Assembly (NCBI GenBank): GCA_903813345.2
Contig: CAIIXF020000012.1
Span: 18,669,520 to 18,733,519 of the forward strand
Length of the DNA stretch: 64,000 nt
DNA from: Owenia fusiformis
Lineage: Eukaryota > Annelida > Polychaeta > Sabellida > Oweniidae
Direction: 5' to 3'
The notes under the pieces are model-generated. The model saw only the letters and a program-made list of their open reading frames with translations. It was not told the DNA's origin and did not search any database. The position numbers and the translations under genes were made by a program. Of the stretch, positions 44,634-56,207 are shown one piece after another. The stretch's first letter is position 1, and each line of letters begins with the position of its first letter.

Positions 44634-45311
44634 CTGTAAAATAGTTGTATGAAATTATGAAATCCCTATTCTATATACAAATAATGTAAATTGGTAAAAC
44701 AGAAGTGTCACAAAGAAAAGAAAATGACTCACACTTGTTTTGATTCGATATCATTCAGAAAAACTTAACGTTAATGGATTAAGTTATCTTTTGGAGAACT
44801 CATTCTACTATAAAGTAGCGGTCAAACTACCAGTGTAGGCTCACCGCTCGCAACCGTGTGGCTAATTATAGCCATGCAGACGGCGGTGTACGGTATGGCC
44901 ACGCGGTGGCCGTTTCCTCGCCATTAAAACGTTCAGGAAACGTTCAACGTTGTCAACCATCCACACCTTGCCAATATTTTGAGCATGCAAAAAACATTGG
45001 TTGGTTGAGTAACGTTCGACTGCGAACATTGATAGCTTGATAGCGGTACGGGGATCCTATGAGGATGAATCCACTCAAACAACTTCGACAGAGATCCTTT
45101 TGAAGCAAAAAATATAACGCGACGAAAATAACTAAATTGCAAAACATGATTAAACCTCATACAAAAGTAAAAATTAACGATAAATCAATAATTAAGCTAC
45201 GGTATAACAAATACGTGAAGCATTCTGGGAATTTTCAAGTGATACGCGTCTGAAGTATTTTCCGAGGTTTTGATTGATGAAATATCATAAAATATATGAA
45301 GTTGCACTTAC

Positions 45312-45603
45312 CTACAAAGTATTTCACCAAAGTAATCGACCACTGCATTAATTAGAGCTTCTTTAGCTTCTGATTCGCTCATAGAATCTGTCACAATACT
45401 GGAGTAAGTGGGGAGAACATGCTGCAGTGCAAAGCTGCTATTTATAGCACTATTCCATCGATTCAAACTATCTTTGCACCAATAATCAGCAAAACTTAAG
45501 GCACTGTACTTCACACACTTTTCATTTTCAGTACCAATTCCTGGGAAAGCCTTTGAATTCGGGTCTATTCCTGTGTCTAAATGTGCCTTGGTGCCCGATA
45601 TCA
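45312..45603 (-). CDS. Exon of Cys-containing helical region, part 1
   Basis: Acceptor TTTAACTAG, donor AG/GTAAGT; 292 bp, phase 1 in, phase 2 out. Encodes FPGIGTENEKCVKYSALSFA, then DYWCKDSLNRWNSAINSSF, LPTYSSIVTDSMSESEAKEA and FGEILCR. Three cysteines, one NSS sequon. It follows the Thr-rich exon, so mucin stalk and helical region are adjacent. Confidence 0.75.
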
Positions 45604-45659
45604 CTAGTTAAAGAGAAAAATATGAATGCATGATTAAATATGTGAGTAAATTAAGTGAA

Positions 45660-47080
45660 CTACAACAAAAAACAAGACATTGGAAGGCCCTATGATGCAT
45701 ATGGACCTATTATAAAAGTGACACCTGAACCTGTTGTATGTAAGGCCTTTTATTAAACTGGCTTACCAGAACACGTTGCATGCCCTATGCTTCACATAAT
45801 AAGACTTATTATAAAACGAACGCGTGGCATGCCCGGTGATCATGGTGTGAGGCCTCTTATAAAACTAGTTTACCTGAACCATTGACATGCCCTATGATGT
45901 ATCCATGGGCTTATTATAAAGCTGACTTGCCAGAACCTATTTCATGCCCTATGGTCCATATATGGGCCTATTATAAAAGTTGCTTACCAGAACCGCTGTA
46001 TGCCCTATGGTCCATACATGGGCCTATTATAAAACTTGCTTACCAGAACCCGTTGCATGCATTATGGTCCGTATATACTGTTTGAGCCTGTTATAAAAGT
46101 TAACCCGTGACATGCCCTATGATGTATCCATGGGCTTATTATAAAGCTGACTTGCCAGAACCTAGTTCATGCCCTATGGTCCATATATGGGCCTATTATA
46201 AAAGTTGCTTACCAGAACCGCTGTATGCCCTATGGTCCATATATGGGCCTATTATAAAACTTGCTTACCAGAACCCGTTGCATGCATTATGGTCCGTATA
46301 TACTGTTTGAGCCTGTTATAAAAGTTAACCCGTGACATGCCCTATGATGTATCCATGGGCTTATTCTAAAGCTGACTTGCCAGAACCTATTTCATGCCCT
46401 ATGGTCCATATATGGGCCTATTATAAAAGTTGCTTACCAGAACCGCTGTATGCCCTATGGTCCATATATGGGCCTATTATACAACTTGCTTACCAGAACC
46501 CGTTGCATGCATTATGGTCCGTATATACTGTTTGAGCCTGTTATAAAAGTTAACCCTTGACATGGCCGATGCTCCACTTGTGTAGCCTATTATAAAACTA
46601 ACTTAAAAGAACCCGTTTCATGTCCTATGGCCCAGTATATATATAGGTCTATTATAAAAGTGACACCTGAACTCGTGGTAAGTGCTTTGCTCAACATGTG
46701 GAGCCTATTATATAACTGACATACTAGATCCTGCTGCATGTCCTATGGTCCATATATGGGCCTATTATAAAAGTGACACCTGTATGCCTTATATAGTCCA
46801 CATGGGGGTATATTATAAAACTGACTTCCCAGAACAAGTTACATGCCCCATGGTGCACACATGGAGCTTTTATAAAACTAAAAACTGAACCCATTACATG
46901 CCCTATGCTCCACAAGTAAGGCTTATTATAAGACTACCTTAGCAGAACCCGTTCCATGCCCTATGGTCCATACATGGGCCTATTATAAAACTGACAACTG
47001 AACCCATTACATGCCTTATAAAACGGACTTCCCAGAAACCGTTGCATACCCCATGATACCAACATGTGGTGCCTACTATA
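45660..47080. repeat. ~75-bp minisatellite with 225-bp higher-order period
   Basis: Units share CATGCCCTATGGTCCATATA and GGGCCTATTATAAAA. From 45882 three 225-bp blocks (45882, 46107, 46332) are almost identical, each made of three ~75-bp units; flanking units are more diverged. It fills the intron between the helical region and the Thr-rich exon. Frames of 67 codons repeat with it and are shadows. Confidence 0.85.
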
Positions 47081-47091
47081 AATCGACTTAC

Positions 47092-47580
47092 CTGAGTCAA
47101 TTGGTAGGGAAAACAATCCATTTAGAATTGAGGCTATGGAACCCCCTGATATTTGTGAGCTATTGGCTCCTGATCCCGTAGTGCTTACAGGTACCACCGT
47201 GGTTGTAGAAGCGTCAGTGGTGCCAGCAACTTCCGTAGTAGCAGTGCCATTCGTGCCAGCAACTTCCGTGGTAGCAGTGTCATTACTGCCAGCTACTTCC
47301 GTGGTACCAGCGCCAGTAGTGCCAGCAGCTTCAGTGGTACCAGCGTCGGTGGTGCCAGCAGTTTCAGTGGTACCAGTATCAATGGTGCCAATAGCTTCTG
47401 TTGTACCAACGTCAGTGGTGCCAGCAACTTCCGTGGTACCAGCGTCAGTGGTTCCAGCAACTTCCGTGGTACCAGCGTCAGTGGTGCTAGCAGCTTCCGT
47501 GGTAATTCCAGCGCCAGTGGTACCAGCAACTTCTGTGGTGGTATCATTATTCGCTGTTTCATCAGCAGATGTGCAATAAA
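47092..47580 (-). CDS. Thr-rich mucin-like exon
   Basis: Acceptor TTAATTTCAG, donor CTCAG/GTAAGT; 489 bp, phase 1 at both ends. After YCTSADETANNDTTTEVAG it runs through about a dozen 10-residue repeats of the TTEVAGTTDAG type, then a Ser/Gly-rich end (SGANSSQISGGSIASIL). Dense Thr indicates heavy O-glycosylation, forming a stalk between the EGF array and the helical region. The first cysteine would complete the last EGF module of the preceding exon, as each EGF exon here leaves its sixth cysteine to the next one. Confidence 0.8.
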
Positions 47581-47599
47581 CTGAAATTAATATCAACTG

Positions 47600-48700
47600 G
47601 CATCATTTGGACATTTTATATGTACGTATACTATATATTTATTAAACATATATAAAACAATACAATATACAATATTAATTTTTAAAAAAACGGCCCGGCC
47701 GGTGTCGGCCTATATATAATATAGTATATATCAGGTGTCCCAAAAAGGACTAATTCAAAAATGCATGTCAAAAATCCAATATCAGAGCTTGCACAATGAG
47801 ACTTTCATAGCGTTTTTGCTTGCTATCAGGTGATAAATGGTCAATCTGTTCTAGTCTCAAAAACAGCTTATCTGTGGGTCTAAGCGTGCACGCGGGTATT
47901 TATTTATTCTTCTTTTTTTTAAATACACTCTGTCCAAACTTTCAGTATTGAGGGATAAACAATGCCATTGGGTGATTAGCGATACGGCTATACCACTGAA
48001 AATTGTTTCAAGGTGAAAGGATTGGGTGGAAGATCAATCGTAAAGGAATTAGTAAATTTAAAAGAAATCGTAAAAGGCCGGGGTTAAGATTCATTTTTTC
48101 TGTAAGTAGACGTATGAACAAAAATGCACTACATTCAACATGCATTAAAGGACAGTATAATTATGTAATATGAAGCAATATTGATGGAAGAATGCACAAG
48201 AGAATTTCTGCTTGAAAAAACTGCTTCTTTCAGACTAAACTAAGTGGCGATAGCCTATAGGATTTTTTGACATGCAATTTTGAAATTATCAGTTCTCACC
48301 TAAATGTAACCGATTTCAATCATATGTGTACACCTTGTTAATAATACCCTAAGACTACTTTATAGAAATTTTCAATAAATTTGAGCAAGTTATTACTGAG
48401 CTTTTCACTTGAAAAGAGTGCAAGTATGTGCCTTGAAAAGTCTGGTGAGAAGATTTGTTTTGTAAAATGTATAAATAGCGAGAAAATTCAGTGGAAAAAA
48501 ATTCTGACAATTTTTTGAATTTTTTCACTGAATTTTCTTTTTTTTTTATACATTTCTATGAACATTGAAACAGGTTTTTGATTCAAGAAATTTTTGTTTT
48601 ATGGCATTTGTGGACACATTCTTTAGGAAAATAATATACAAGGCATGACATTAATCGGGACTTCCCTTCTATTCAAATGAAAACAGTTTTCATTTTCATT
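47600..48700. other. Intronic non-coding stretch
   Basis: A possible transposon terminus CAGGTGTCCCAAAAAGGAC lies at about 47731. AT-rich sequence and short homopolymers otherwise; no exon recognised. Confidence 0.45.
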
Positions 48701-48710
48701 TTACACGCGG

Positions 48711-49484
48711 TACTAACTCACCGGGGCGTATCGAAACCAAAACGCCCCGCAAAACCGTTAATTTGAATTTCAAACCTACCCATTCTTTGGAAAATCAATG
48801 ATTGTGAGTGTGGTATCATAGTAGACTGTTTTTCTTCAAACTAGTTTCATTTAAATCTTCACAGAAATACCTTTCAGTCGAAACATTGCTTTTGTGTGCA
48901 GAGTCACTCATTTTAGAGGCGTTTAGGCCCCCAGATGTGAGAAGATGCAAATCTTCAGAGATTTTAACCAAAAGCCTCGATATATCACCAGTTCCTTTAT
49001 TATTCTCCCCTGTATTTTGCACAAGGACTCCCATTACAACCCTCCACCTCTGCGTTTTGGAAGACAACGGGGCGTTTTGGTCAATTTCGAACAGTTGCGT
49101 AGGACTTTTTTTAAATTGCTGCGTTTAATGTAATAAATATGTTGATGCAGCGATGGAGGGTTGTAATGGGAGTCCTTGTGCAAAATATAGGGGAGAATAA
49201 TAAAAGAACTTGCGATATATCGAGGCTTTTGGTTGAAATCTCTGAAGATTTGCATCTTCTCACATCTTGGGACCAAAACGCCGCTAAAACGAGGGACTTT
49301 GTAAGAAAAGGCAATGTCTCGACTGAAAGGTATTTCTGTGAAGGTTTTAATGGAACAAGTTTGAAGAAAAATGGTGTAGTTTGAGACTCACAATTATCGA
49401 TTTTTCAAAGACAGGGTAGATTTGAAATTCAAATTAACGGTTTTGCGGGGCGTTTTGGTTTCGATACGCCCCGGAGAGTTAGTA
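48711..49484. mobile_element. 774-bp foldback element
   Basis: Ends TACTAACTCACCGGGGCG and CGCCCCGGAGAGTTAGTA are inverted, and arms of about 350 bp match inwards (for example GATGTGAGAAGATGCAAATC against its complement). Centre near 49080-49140. Arms have diverged by roughly 10% by eye, so it is older than the palindrome at 39256. The many overlapping frames on both strands are by-products. Confidence 0.75.
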
Positions 49485-50075
49485 CAGTGTGATTTTAGTG
49501 ACCATGGATGCAGTATGCATTTGAAACGACTAAAATCAATAAAAAAATAAAATAAAAATGATCTGGAAACAAGAGTTTCTAAATTACCATAAAGTGTTAC
49601 AACACATTGGAAAGAAGCAAATCATATTCAACTAACACACAAAAACATAAGGACTAGTGTCCAAGTCGTGTATTTTAAAAATCTGTACACACACCATCAT
49701 ACGGAATTTTAGAGCTGTTCAGACACCATCATTTTTCGAAACGAAAAGCAGTGATATCTCAAAAATATGCGTTCTCTGCTTGTGACTTTAGGTTCGTTTG
49801 AAAGACTGAGATAGTATGCATTAGTGGAGCGACATAATGCTGTTAACAAAGTATAAATATGAAAAATAATATTTTTCTGGCTTAATCGAAAAGAACTTAC
49901 AACCTGTTCAGACACCATCTATTGCGAAGGTCACGTGATGACTATCCCCATCGTGATGTAGGAAGAAGGTTGACATGATTACAGGAATGAAATAATGCTT
50001 CTGTACACAGGGATGTACCTGATATGCAATGTTAATATTTTCCTCCAATCTTATTATTTATAATTTAATATTAAT

Positions 50076-50510
50076 TACTCAGATGCGAGTTGGTAGTTAC
50101 CAGTTTCGCCACTAGGTGGCCGATTCGAGGGAAATAACATGGCGGGGTATTAAAAAATTCCCTTAAACTTGAATATTCATCAATTTTAGTGGTTCACTTT
50201 TCATATTACCTTTATGTATGTGATACTTATACCAAATAAAAATATGTCTAGTAAAAGAAAATATTATCTGCCCAGCACAAGAAAAGATATTTCCATTTTT
50301 GTGATTTTACAACATGGGGGCTATGAGGAATCTCCCCGACCTAGAAGTCACATTTTAAAAGAAAATTAAATTTTCAAAGTTGATAAACTCTTTTTAAAAC
50401 CATATTTCTAGATGTAATTTTACATGTAGATTCCAAATATGACATCAGTTTGACTTAATTTTGAATTTTTAATGACGTAAATCAAGATTATTTCTACTCG
50501 CATCTAGGCT
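50076..50510. mobile_element. MITE family M1, copy 2, uninterrupted
   Basis: About 435 bp with inverted ends CAGATGCGAGTTGG and CTACTCGCATCTAGG; no coding content. Intact compared with copy 1. Confidence 0.75.
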
Positions 50511-50720
50511 ATTGTAGGGAGTCAATGGGTCTAAACTGAGCATAAACTTTCATGTTTATCCTGATTATATTTTTTATCAACGGTTATTCTTCAGTAAGAA
50601 CCCATCACTTTTAAAATTAAATAGAAATAATATTCAGATTAGCTCTCTTTTAATATTGATGCAGAACAATAATCCTAATAAAATTTATGGATATTTTCTA
50701 GACACAAACACGTATATGTA

Positions 50721-51664
50721 TCGAATAGTTATGCAAATTAAAGTATGTCCAGTAAAAGAAAATGTTATATGTCCAATTCAAGAAAAAGATATTTCACTTT
50801 TTGTGATTTTGTAATATGGGGAATCAACCCGAACTAGAAGTCACATTTTCAAAAAATATTAAATTTTTAAAGTTGATAAACAATTTTCGAAACCATTTTT
50901 TTAGATGTATTTTTACATGTAGATTTCAAATATGACATCACTTTGACTGAATTTTGAATATTTAAAGGCCCCATATAAAGTTTAAACCACTTTGGCTTAT
51001 ATTGTAGTCTTACCCAATGTTATCAAAGTGTGATATGTGAAACTTTTTTTTTAAATTTCAAAAAGTGGTTTTTGATAGACTTTTTGTTCCAAAATTTGTG
51101 AATTTATTTAAAACCAACTTTTAGAGGTCACTCATATCTTCTAATTAGCCACAATTCATACCAATGCATAGCATTCATCCTCCCGTGTTTTTTGCCGAAA
51201 AAATTAAGAAAATCGGTTCATAAATAAGCGAGAAATGAACTTATCAGTGCATGAAAATGGTTCTGAGAAAAATGCATTTCAAAATTTTACCTTACATCAC
51301 TAAATGTTTCAAAATATTTTTGATATGCTAAAACATTGAAGTGGCCCATTAAATATGTCATTTTATTATTGAAATAGTGTGTCCTTTGTTCAACCTTTGC
51401 ATTGGTGTTAAAAAGATAATCTTTTTTGAAATGCATTAAGAAATATTTGATGATTAAGAAATCTCAACTTTTTTTGGAAAATGGCGGGAAATTTGAATAT
51501 TTGAGAAATGAAATGCTCACAACATTTTTTTCAAAAAAAACTTTTTGTTCAAAAATCACTTTTTAAGTCTTGACAAATAGTAAATGAATGATAAAAAAAT
51601 ATTTTCAAACTTTAGACGGGGACTTTAATGACGTAAATCAAGATCATTTCTACTCGCATCTAGT
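50721..51664. mobile_element. MITE family M1, copy 3, left-truncated and interrupted
   Basis: Matches the M1 body from about GTATGTCCAGTAAAAGAAAA onwards and ends CTACTCGCATCTAG. An insertion at 50966-51624 splits it. Confidence 0.65.
50966..51624. mobile_element. 659-bp TTAA-targeted MITE nested in M1 copy 3
   Basis: TTAA occurs on both sides (50962-50965; 51625-51628). Ends AGGCCCCATATAAAGTTT and AAACTTTAGACGGGGACT are inverted with few mismatches. TTAA duplication suggests a piggyBac- or Kolobok-type source. Non-coding. Confidence 0.65.
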
Positions 51665-52030
51665 CTATTTAGCACGTCATTTTCCTCTTAATCTTGGGCA
51701 CATTTTTGGCTCTGTAGCACAATTTAAATTATTGTGATAAGACCGGTTTTCCTATGGCGAGGCTCATATATATAATACCGCACATGCCAATTTCAACAAG
51801 ATATTTGATCTCTCATTACGCCCGGTGTAAAAGAAATTACGGCCCCCCAGGGATTATGGTCCCCTTCTTAACGGTCCTTACTGGCCCCGATTGTGTATAC
51901 TGTAATAAAGGAAAGAGGTCATCATATAAATCAATGGAGAGTAGGACCATACTGTGATAGGACCTCCTACCCTTTTACACTGGTATTCGAAAACATTGAA
52001 CGGATTATTGTGGCATTTTGAAATACTTAC

Positions 52031-52153
52031 AACCATCCCATCCAAGACCTTCATCACATGAACATGAATATGCCCCATTAGTATTAGTACAGGTAGATCC
52101 TTCATCACATAAATCGGTCCCCAAAGCGCATTCATCTATGTCAACACAACTTG
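52031..52153 (-). CDS. cbEGF exon 8 of the array
   Basis: Phase 1-1 exon, last of the array in protein order. Carries [14 protein letters not shown] and DEGLGWDG; it differs most from the others (Glu after the second EGF cysteine, Ser before the fifth). It splices toward the Thr-rich exon. Confidence 0.85.
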
Positions 52154-52270
52154 CTGAAATATATATATTCATAATAATGAATGAATCTAAACTCATGTAC
52201 ACTGTATTATGTAATCTCTACTTTATTTATACTAGTAGTGATATCAATTGGCCAAGTTTGAAATACTTAC

Positions 52271-52393
52271 AGCCACCCCATTCAAGACCCTCATCACATG
52301 AACATGTATATGCCCCATTAGTATTAGTACAGGTAGATCCTACATCACATGAATCGGTCCCCAAAGCGCATTCATCTATGTCAACACAACTTG
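52271..52393 (-). CDS. cbEGF exon 7 of the array
   Basis: Phase 1-1; [17 protein letters not shown] then [24 protein letters not shown] at the front is the calcium-binding signature, and C-x-N-x4-Y-x-C fits the Asp/Asn hydroxylation consensus. Confidence 0.88.
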
Positions 52394-52510
52394 CTGAAAT
52401 ATATATATTTATAATAATGAGTGAATCTAAAATCATGTACACTGTATTATGTAGTCTCTACTTTATTTATGCTAGTAGTGATATCCATTCGCCAAGTTTG
52501 AAATACTTAC

Positions 52511-52633
52511 AGCCACCCCATTCAAGACCTTCATCACATGAACATGTATATGCCCCATTAGTATTAGTACAGGTAGATCCTACATCACATGAATCGGTCC
52601 CCAAAGCGCATTCATCTATGTCAACACAACTTG
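52511..52633 (-). CDS. cbEGF exon 6 of the array
   Basis: Same protein sequence as exon 7 of the array; AG acceptor and GTAAGT donor intact. Confidence 0.88.
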
Positions 52634-52750
52634 CTGAAATATATATATTCATAATAATGAATAAATCTAAACTCATGTACACTGTATTATGTAATCTCTA
52701 CTTTATTTATACTAGTAGTGATATCAATTGGCCAAGTTTGAAATACTTAC

Positions 52751-52873
52751 AGCCACCCCATTCAAGACCCTCATCACATGAACATGTATATGCCCCATTA
52801 GTATTAGTACAGGTAGATCCTACATCACATGAATCGGTCCCCAAAGCGCATTCATCTATGTCAACACAACTTG
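52751..52873 (-). CDS. cbEGF exon 5 of the array
   Basis: Same protein sequence as its neighbours; only synonymous or intronic differences seen. Confidence 0.88.
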
Positions 52874-52990
52874 CTGAAATATATATATTCATAATAATGA
52901 ATAAATCTAAACTCATGTACACTGTATTATGTAATCTCTACTTTATTTATACTAGTAGTGATATCAATTGGCCAAGTTTGAAATACTTAC

Positions 52991-53113
52991 AGCCATCCCA
53001 TTCAAGACCCTCATCACATGAACATGTATATGCCCCATTAGTATTAGTACAGGTAGATCCTACATCACATGAATCGGTCCCCAAAGCGCATTCATCAATG
53101 TCAACACAACTTG
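52991..53113 (-). CDS. cbEGF exon 4 of the array
   Basis: Ends LEWDG instead of LEWGG; otherwise as neighbours. Splice sites intact. Confidence 0.88.
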
Positions 53114-53230
53114 CTGAAATATATATATTTATAATAATGAGTGAATCTAAACTCATGTTCACTGTATTATGTAATCTCTACTTTATTTATATTAGTAGTG
53201 ATATCAATTGGCCAAGTTTGAAATACTTAC

Positions 53231-53353
53231 AGCCACCCCATTCAAGACCTTCATCACATGAACATGTATATGCCCCATTAGTATTAGTACAGGTAGATCC
53301 TACATCACATGAATCGGTCCCCAAAGCGCATTCATCTATGTCAACACAACTTG
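53231..53353 (-). CDS. cbEGF exon 3 of the array
   Basis: TDSCDVG and LEWGG variant; splice sites intact. Confidence 0.88.
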
Positions 53354-53469
53354 CTGAAATATATATATTTATAATAATGAGTGAATCTAAACTCATGTAC
53401 ACTTATTATGTAATCTCTACTTTATTTATACTAGTAGTGATATCAATTGGCCAAGTTTGAAATACTTAC

Positions 53470-53592
53470 AGCCACCCCATTCAAGACCCTCATCACATGA
53501 ACATGTATATGCCCCATTAGTATTAGTACAGGTAGATCCTACATCACATAAATCGGTCCCCAAAGCGCATTCATCTATGTCAACACAACTTG
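53470..53592 (-). CDS. cbEGF exon 2 of the array
   Basis: TDLCDVG variant; this unit is one base shorter in its upstream spacing (239-bp step). Confidence 0.88.
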
Positions 53593-53709
53593 CTGAAATA
53601 TATATATTCATAATAATGAATGAATCTAAACTCATGTACACTGTATTATGTAATCTCTACTTTATTTATACTAGTAGTGATATCAATTGGCCAAGTTTGA
53701 AATACTTAC

Positions 53710-53832
53710 AGCCACCCCATTCAAGACCCTCATCACATGAACATGTATATGCCCCATTAGTATTAGTACAGGTAGATCCTACATCACATAAATCGGTCCC
53801 CAAAGCGCATTCATCTATGTCAACACAACTTG
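53710..53832 (-). CDS. cbEGF exon 1 of the array
   Basis: First array exon in protein order, TDLCDVG variant. Its upstream intron begins AATCAAAAGAATCATGTAAA, a different intron end shared with the exon at 59161 rather than with the array, which marks the array's edge. Confidence 0.88.
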
Positions 53833-54577
53833 CTGAAATCAAAAGAATCATGTAAAATAATCATGACATGTACATGAGAAATGTAATACCTCATTCACAT
53901 GGCAAAATGGTCGTGCCAATCCAGCACTATTTTATGACCCCTGCACCTTAATGAAAGGGAAACGCCAATAATAGCATCTCACATGAAAACATTATATTAC
54001 TGAACATCCCAAGAGTCAACAAGGACAGCTATCAAAGAAATAGTGCCGTCACCATCTACGAAGCCTCCAAACCATTATCATCAACTTAACCTTCCGAATG
54101 CCAACCATAAAAATCAATACAGCCATGATTCAATCAACCCAACCCAGCTACTGTCAAGCAGTTTGACCCATGGTCAACAAGCCAGGCACTTCAGAGAGTT
54201 CTAATGCCTGTATCCCTCCATAGACAATACTAGTAACTGTTTCTATATTTTAATCATGGTATGTTAAATATCATGGCATACAAGACACATATTACAGTAT
54301 TGACTGTACGCATCTTAATCTTCAAAAACAAAACATATTCAGTGAAAGGTGCTGCAATATTGCCATTTAAGCTTTTTGTGTGTACAATACTCTGTACTGT
54401 GTATACCCTTTCATTATCTTATTTAGTATTGTCATAGCATTTATTTAGGCCTAAGTAGTTTAGTCGAATTAGAACTCAAGTGCACATTTTTTTATTATAT
54501 AGGGTATAACTCATTTTGTCAGACTACATTAAACTAGTTAGTTTTTACTATCTTTATTATCTCGGGTAGTCATTTAC
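53833..54577. other. Intronic stretch, possible decayed element
   Basis: No exon recognised. 53960-54240 looks like degraded coding sequence on the plus strand with no identifiable family; the rest is AT-rich. Confidence 0.4.
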
Positions 54578-54612
54578 GAACCGTTTTGGTAACCAGCGTA
54601 ATCGAGCGGATC
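54578..54612. repeat. End fragment of foldback family F1
   Basis: ACGAACCGTTTTGGTAACCA and GTAATCGAGCGGATCAC match the right end of the copy at 4215-4715. Confidence 0.6.
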
Positions 54613-54614
54613 AC

Positions 54615-55830
54615 TTCTGGGGGATCACTAGTGATGATGCCAAGACCTTCCAGGAATATGGTGACAAGATATTCAACAAATACATCCAAGTTCAACTCAA
54701 CAATGTCATCCAAGCAGATACAAGGATGAAAGTCACCAAGCCATTATGATCCGATGAACAAATATGGATTGCATTTGACAAGGGGGGACACTTCAAGAAC
54801 TTGGCAGCACATGAAATGACGAATTCCATTGGCACGTCTATGTCTGCCATTATTCCACTCACTGACAGGTTGTGATACCACATCCGGGTTCCATGGCCGG
54901 AGCAAAATCACATCAAAATTGGGACAGATGGAACTAATTTCCACAACTGATGAATGTACTCCTCAGTCTAATAGATGGTTCTTCTAAACTGCCAGATTTC
55001 TTACCTGTTTTAGAGCTCTTTGTTGTGTTACTGTATGATAAATCTAGAAATAACACCTCAATCAACATTGCAATGAAGAATATATTTCTAAAGAAGACCA
55101 CTTCATTATTGAACAAATTCTTTCAACAGCTGATCATGATGCCTTAATGCAACACTGCTAAAGAGCATTGTACCAAGGTGTTCATATCTGGGGTCAATTG
55201 AACAAACCAAGTCCTATCATTCCCCGGGTATGATTCCCAGGCCTGTCAACTTGGGAACACCTAACATGAGTGACTTGGAAATGTTGAACACCTTCCCTCT
55301 AAATGTGGACACCTTGGTCCAAATCTGAACACCTTGATCCAAATTTTGAACACCTTGGTTTAAATTTTATTACATCTTTTCAAATTTTGAACACCTCAAA
55401 TTTTTCAAACGGAATGCGTGACATATAAGTGATTCGCGTGGAAAGTCCGAACGAAATGCGTACGTTTTTTTTCGGCGTTCGTATTTTTGCTGTGTAGACG
55501 AACTTTTTTAGAAATTTTTCTACAGAAATATTTTTGCTTGACAATTACCAGGTAAAATGCGTATTTGCGTGACATTTTCTGTCACGCAAAAATAACTGGC
55601 GTGACTTCAAATTCTTCAGCAAATGCGTGACAAATACGCAAATTGCGGGACAGTTGACAGGCCTGGATTCCATTCCCAAAGAATTGAGGCTGGAAAACAG
55701 AGCCAGGACACAACACTTGAAAGCCAAAATGGATTAAAACAGATGGCTGATGATAGTCAAGCATTGGTAAAGTGTGATTGGAAAAAGCAGTGTTCCCCAT
55801 CAACCCGGGCCCATCAAGATGTACCAGCTT
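54615..55830 (+). pseudogene. Degraded multi-copy ORF with LTGCDTTSGFHG motif
   Basis: Broken plus-strand frames read DAKTFQEYGDKIFNKYIQ, IWIAFDKGGHFKNLAAHE, FHSLTGCDTTSGFHGRSK, SKLPDFLPVLELFVVLLYDK and, after an insertion, SQRIEAGKQSQDTT. The GCDTTS block followed by a helical region is a pattern I associate with an uncharacterised, highly repeated, element-linked family in aquatic invertebrates. Several stops and frameshifts plus the MITE at 55238-55665 make it a pseudogene. It lies opposite to the host gene, inside an intron. Confidence 0.45.
55238..55665. mobile_element. 428-bp MITE with CAGGCCTGTCAACT ends
   Basis: CAGGCCTGTCAACT at the left is matched by AGTTGACAGGCCTG at the right; GATTCC flanks both sides (55232-55237, 55666-55671). 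Ends of this kind are typical of hAT-type elements, though those usually make 8-bp duplications. The interior contains repeated GAACACCTTGG words and no transposase. Confidence 0.65.
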
Positions 55831-56207
55831 GAAGGCTGCTCTAGTATGCACATCAGAATATGCCTGTAATGGAGACTGTTCACTAGAATAACTGAAGTAA
55901 GGGCTCAAATGTGACAATAATATATAAACTGCAAGAAACCCCTATGCCCCCATCCAAATTTAATGGTTGACATCTTTTAGAGTTAGTATACTAAATAATA
56001 CTAGTCTTTTATTATGCATGGCACATGATACAGATCAAATCTACTTCAAACTTACTTACAGACTTACTTCAATATGTTGTACGACACAGTTTTGATATTG
56101 AACAATTTCACCAAAAGGTGTCGCTATGTAAGCCTTTCTTTAATATTTGCCTATCTAAATATTGTTTGGAAAGGAATCTTCAGTTTATACTAAAACACAC
56201 AAAACAT

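Larger units (their letters stand above)
52018..53850 (-). repeat. Eight-copy tandem array of EGF exon plus intron, 240-bp period
   Basis: Each unit is a 123-bp exon and a ~117-bp intron. Starts step by 240 bp (once 239). Introns are nearly as conserved as exons, with the same TGCTGAAATATATATATT and GTGATATCAATTGGCCAAGT blocks, so the units were amplified or homogenised as whole exon-intron segments. A long plus-strand frame over the array is the antisense shadow. Confidence 0.95.

Noticed and set aside
45882-46535. Three identical 67-codon plus-strand frames
   Set aside because: Produced by the 225-bp higher-order minisatellite; no splice sites or domain.
47136-47579. Plus-strand Val/Pro-rich frame of 147 codons
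   Set aside because: Reverse complement of the Thr-rich repeat exon. The minus strand has acceptor, donor and matching phase.
48808-49384. Several frames on both strands in the foldback at 48.7-49.5 kb
   Set aside because: They mirror each other because of the inverted arms and have no domain.
52018-53460. 480-codon open frame on the plus strand over the EGF array
   Set aside because: It is the antisense of the exon-intron units. The 240-bp period is a multiple of three, so one open unit stays open through all copies. The minus strand has EGF cysteines, splice sites and consistent phases; the plus frame has no domain.
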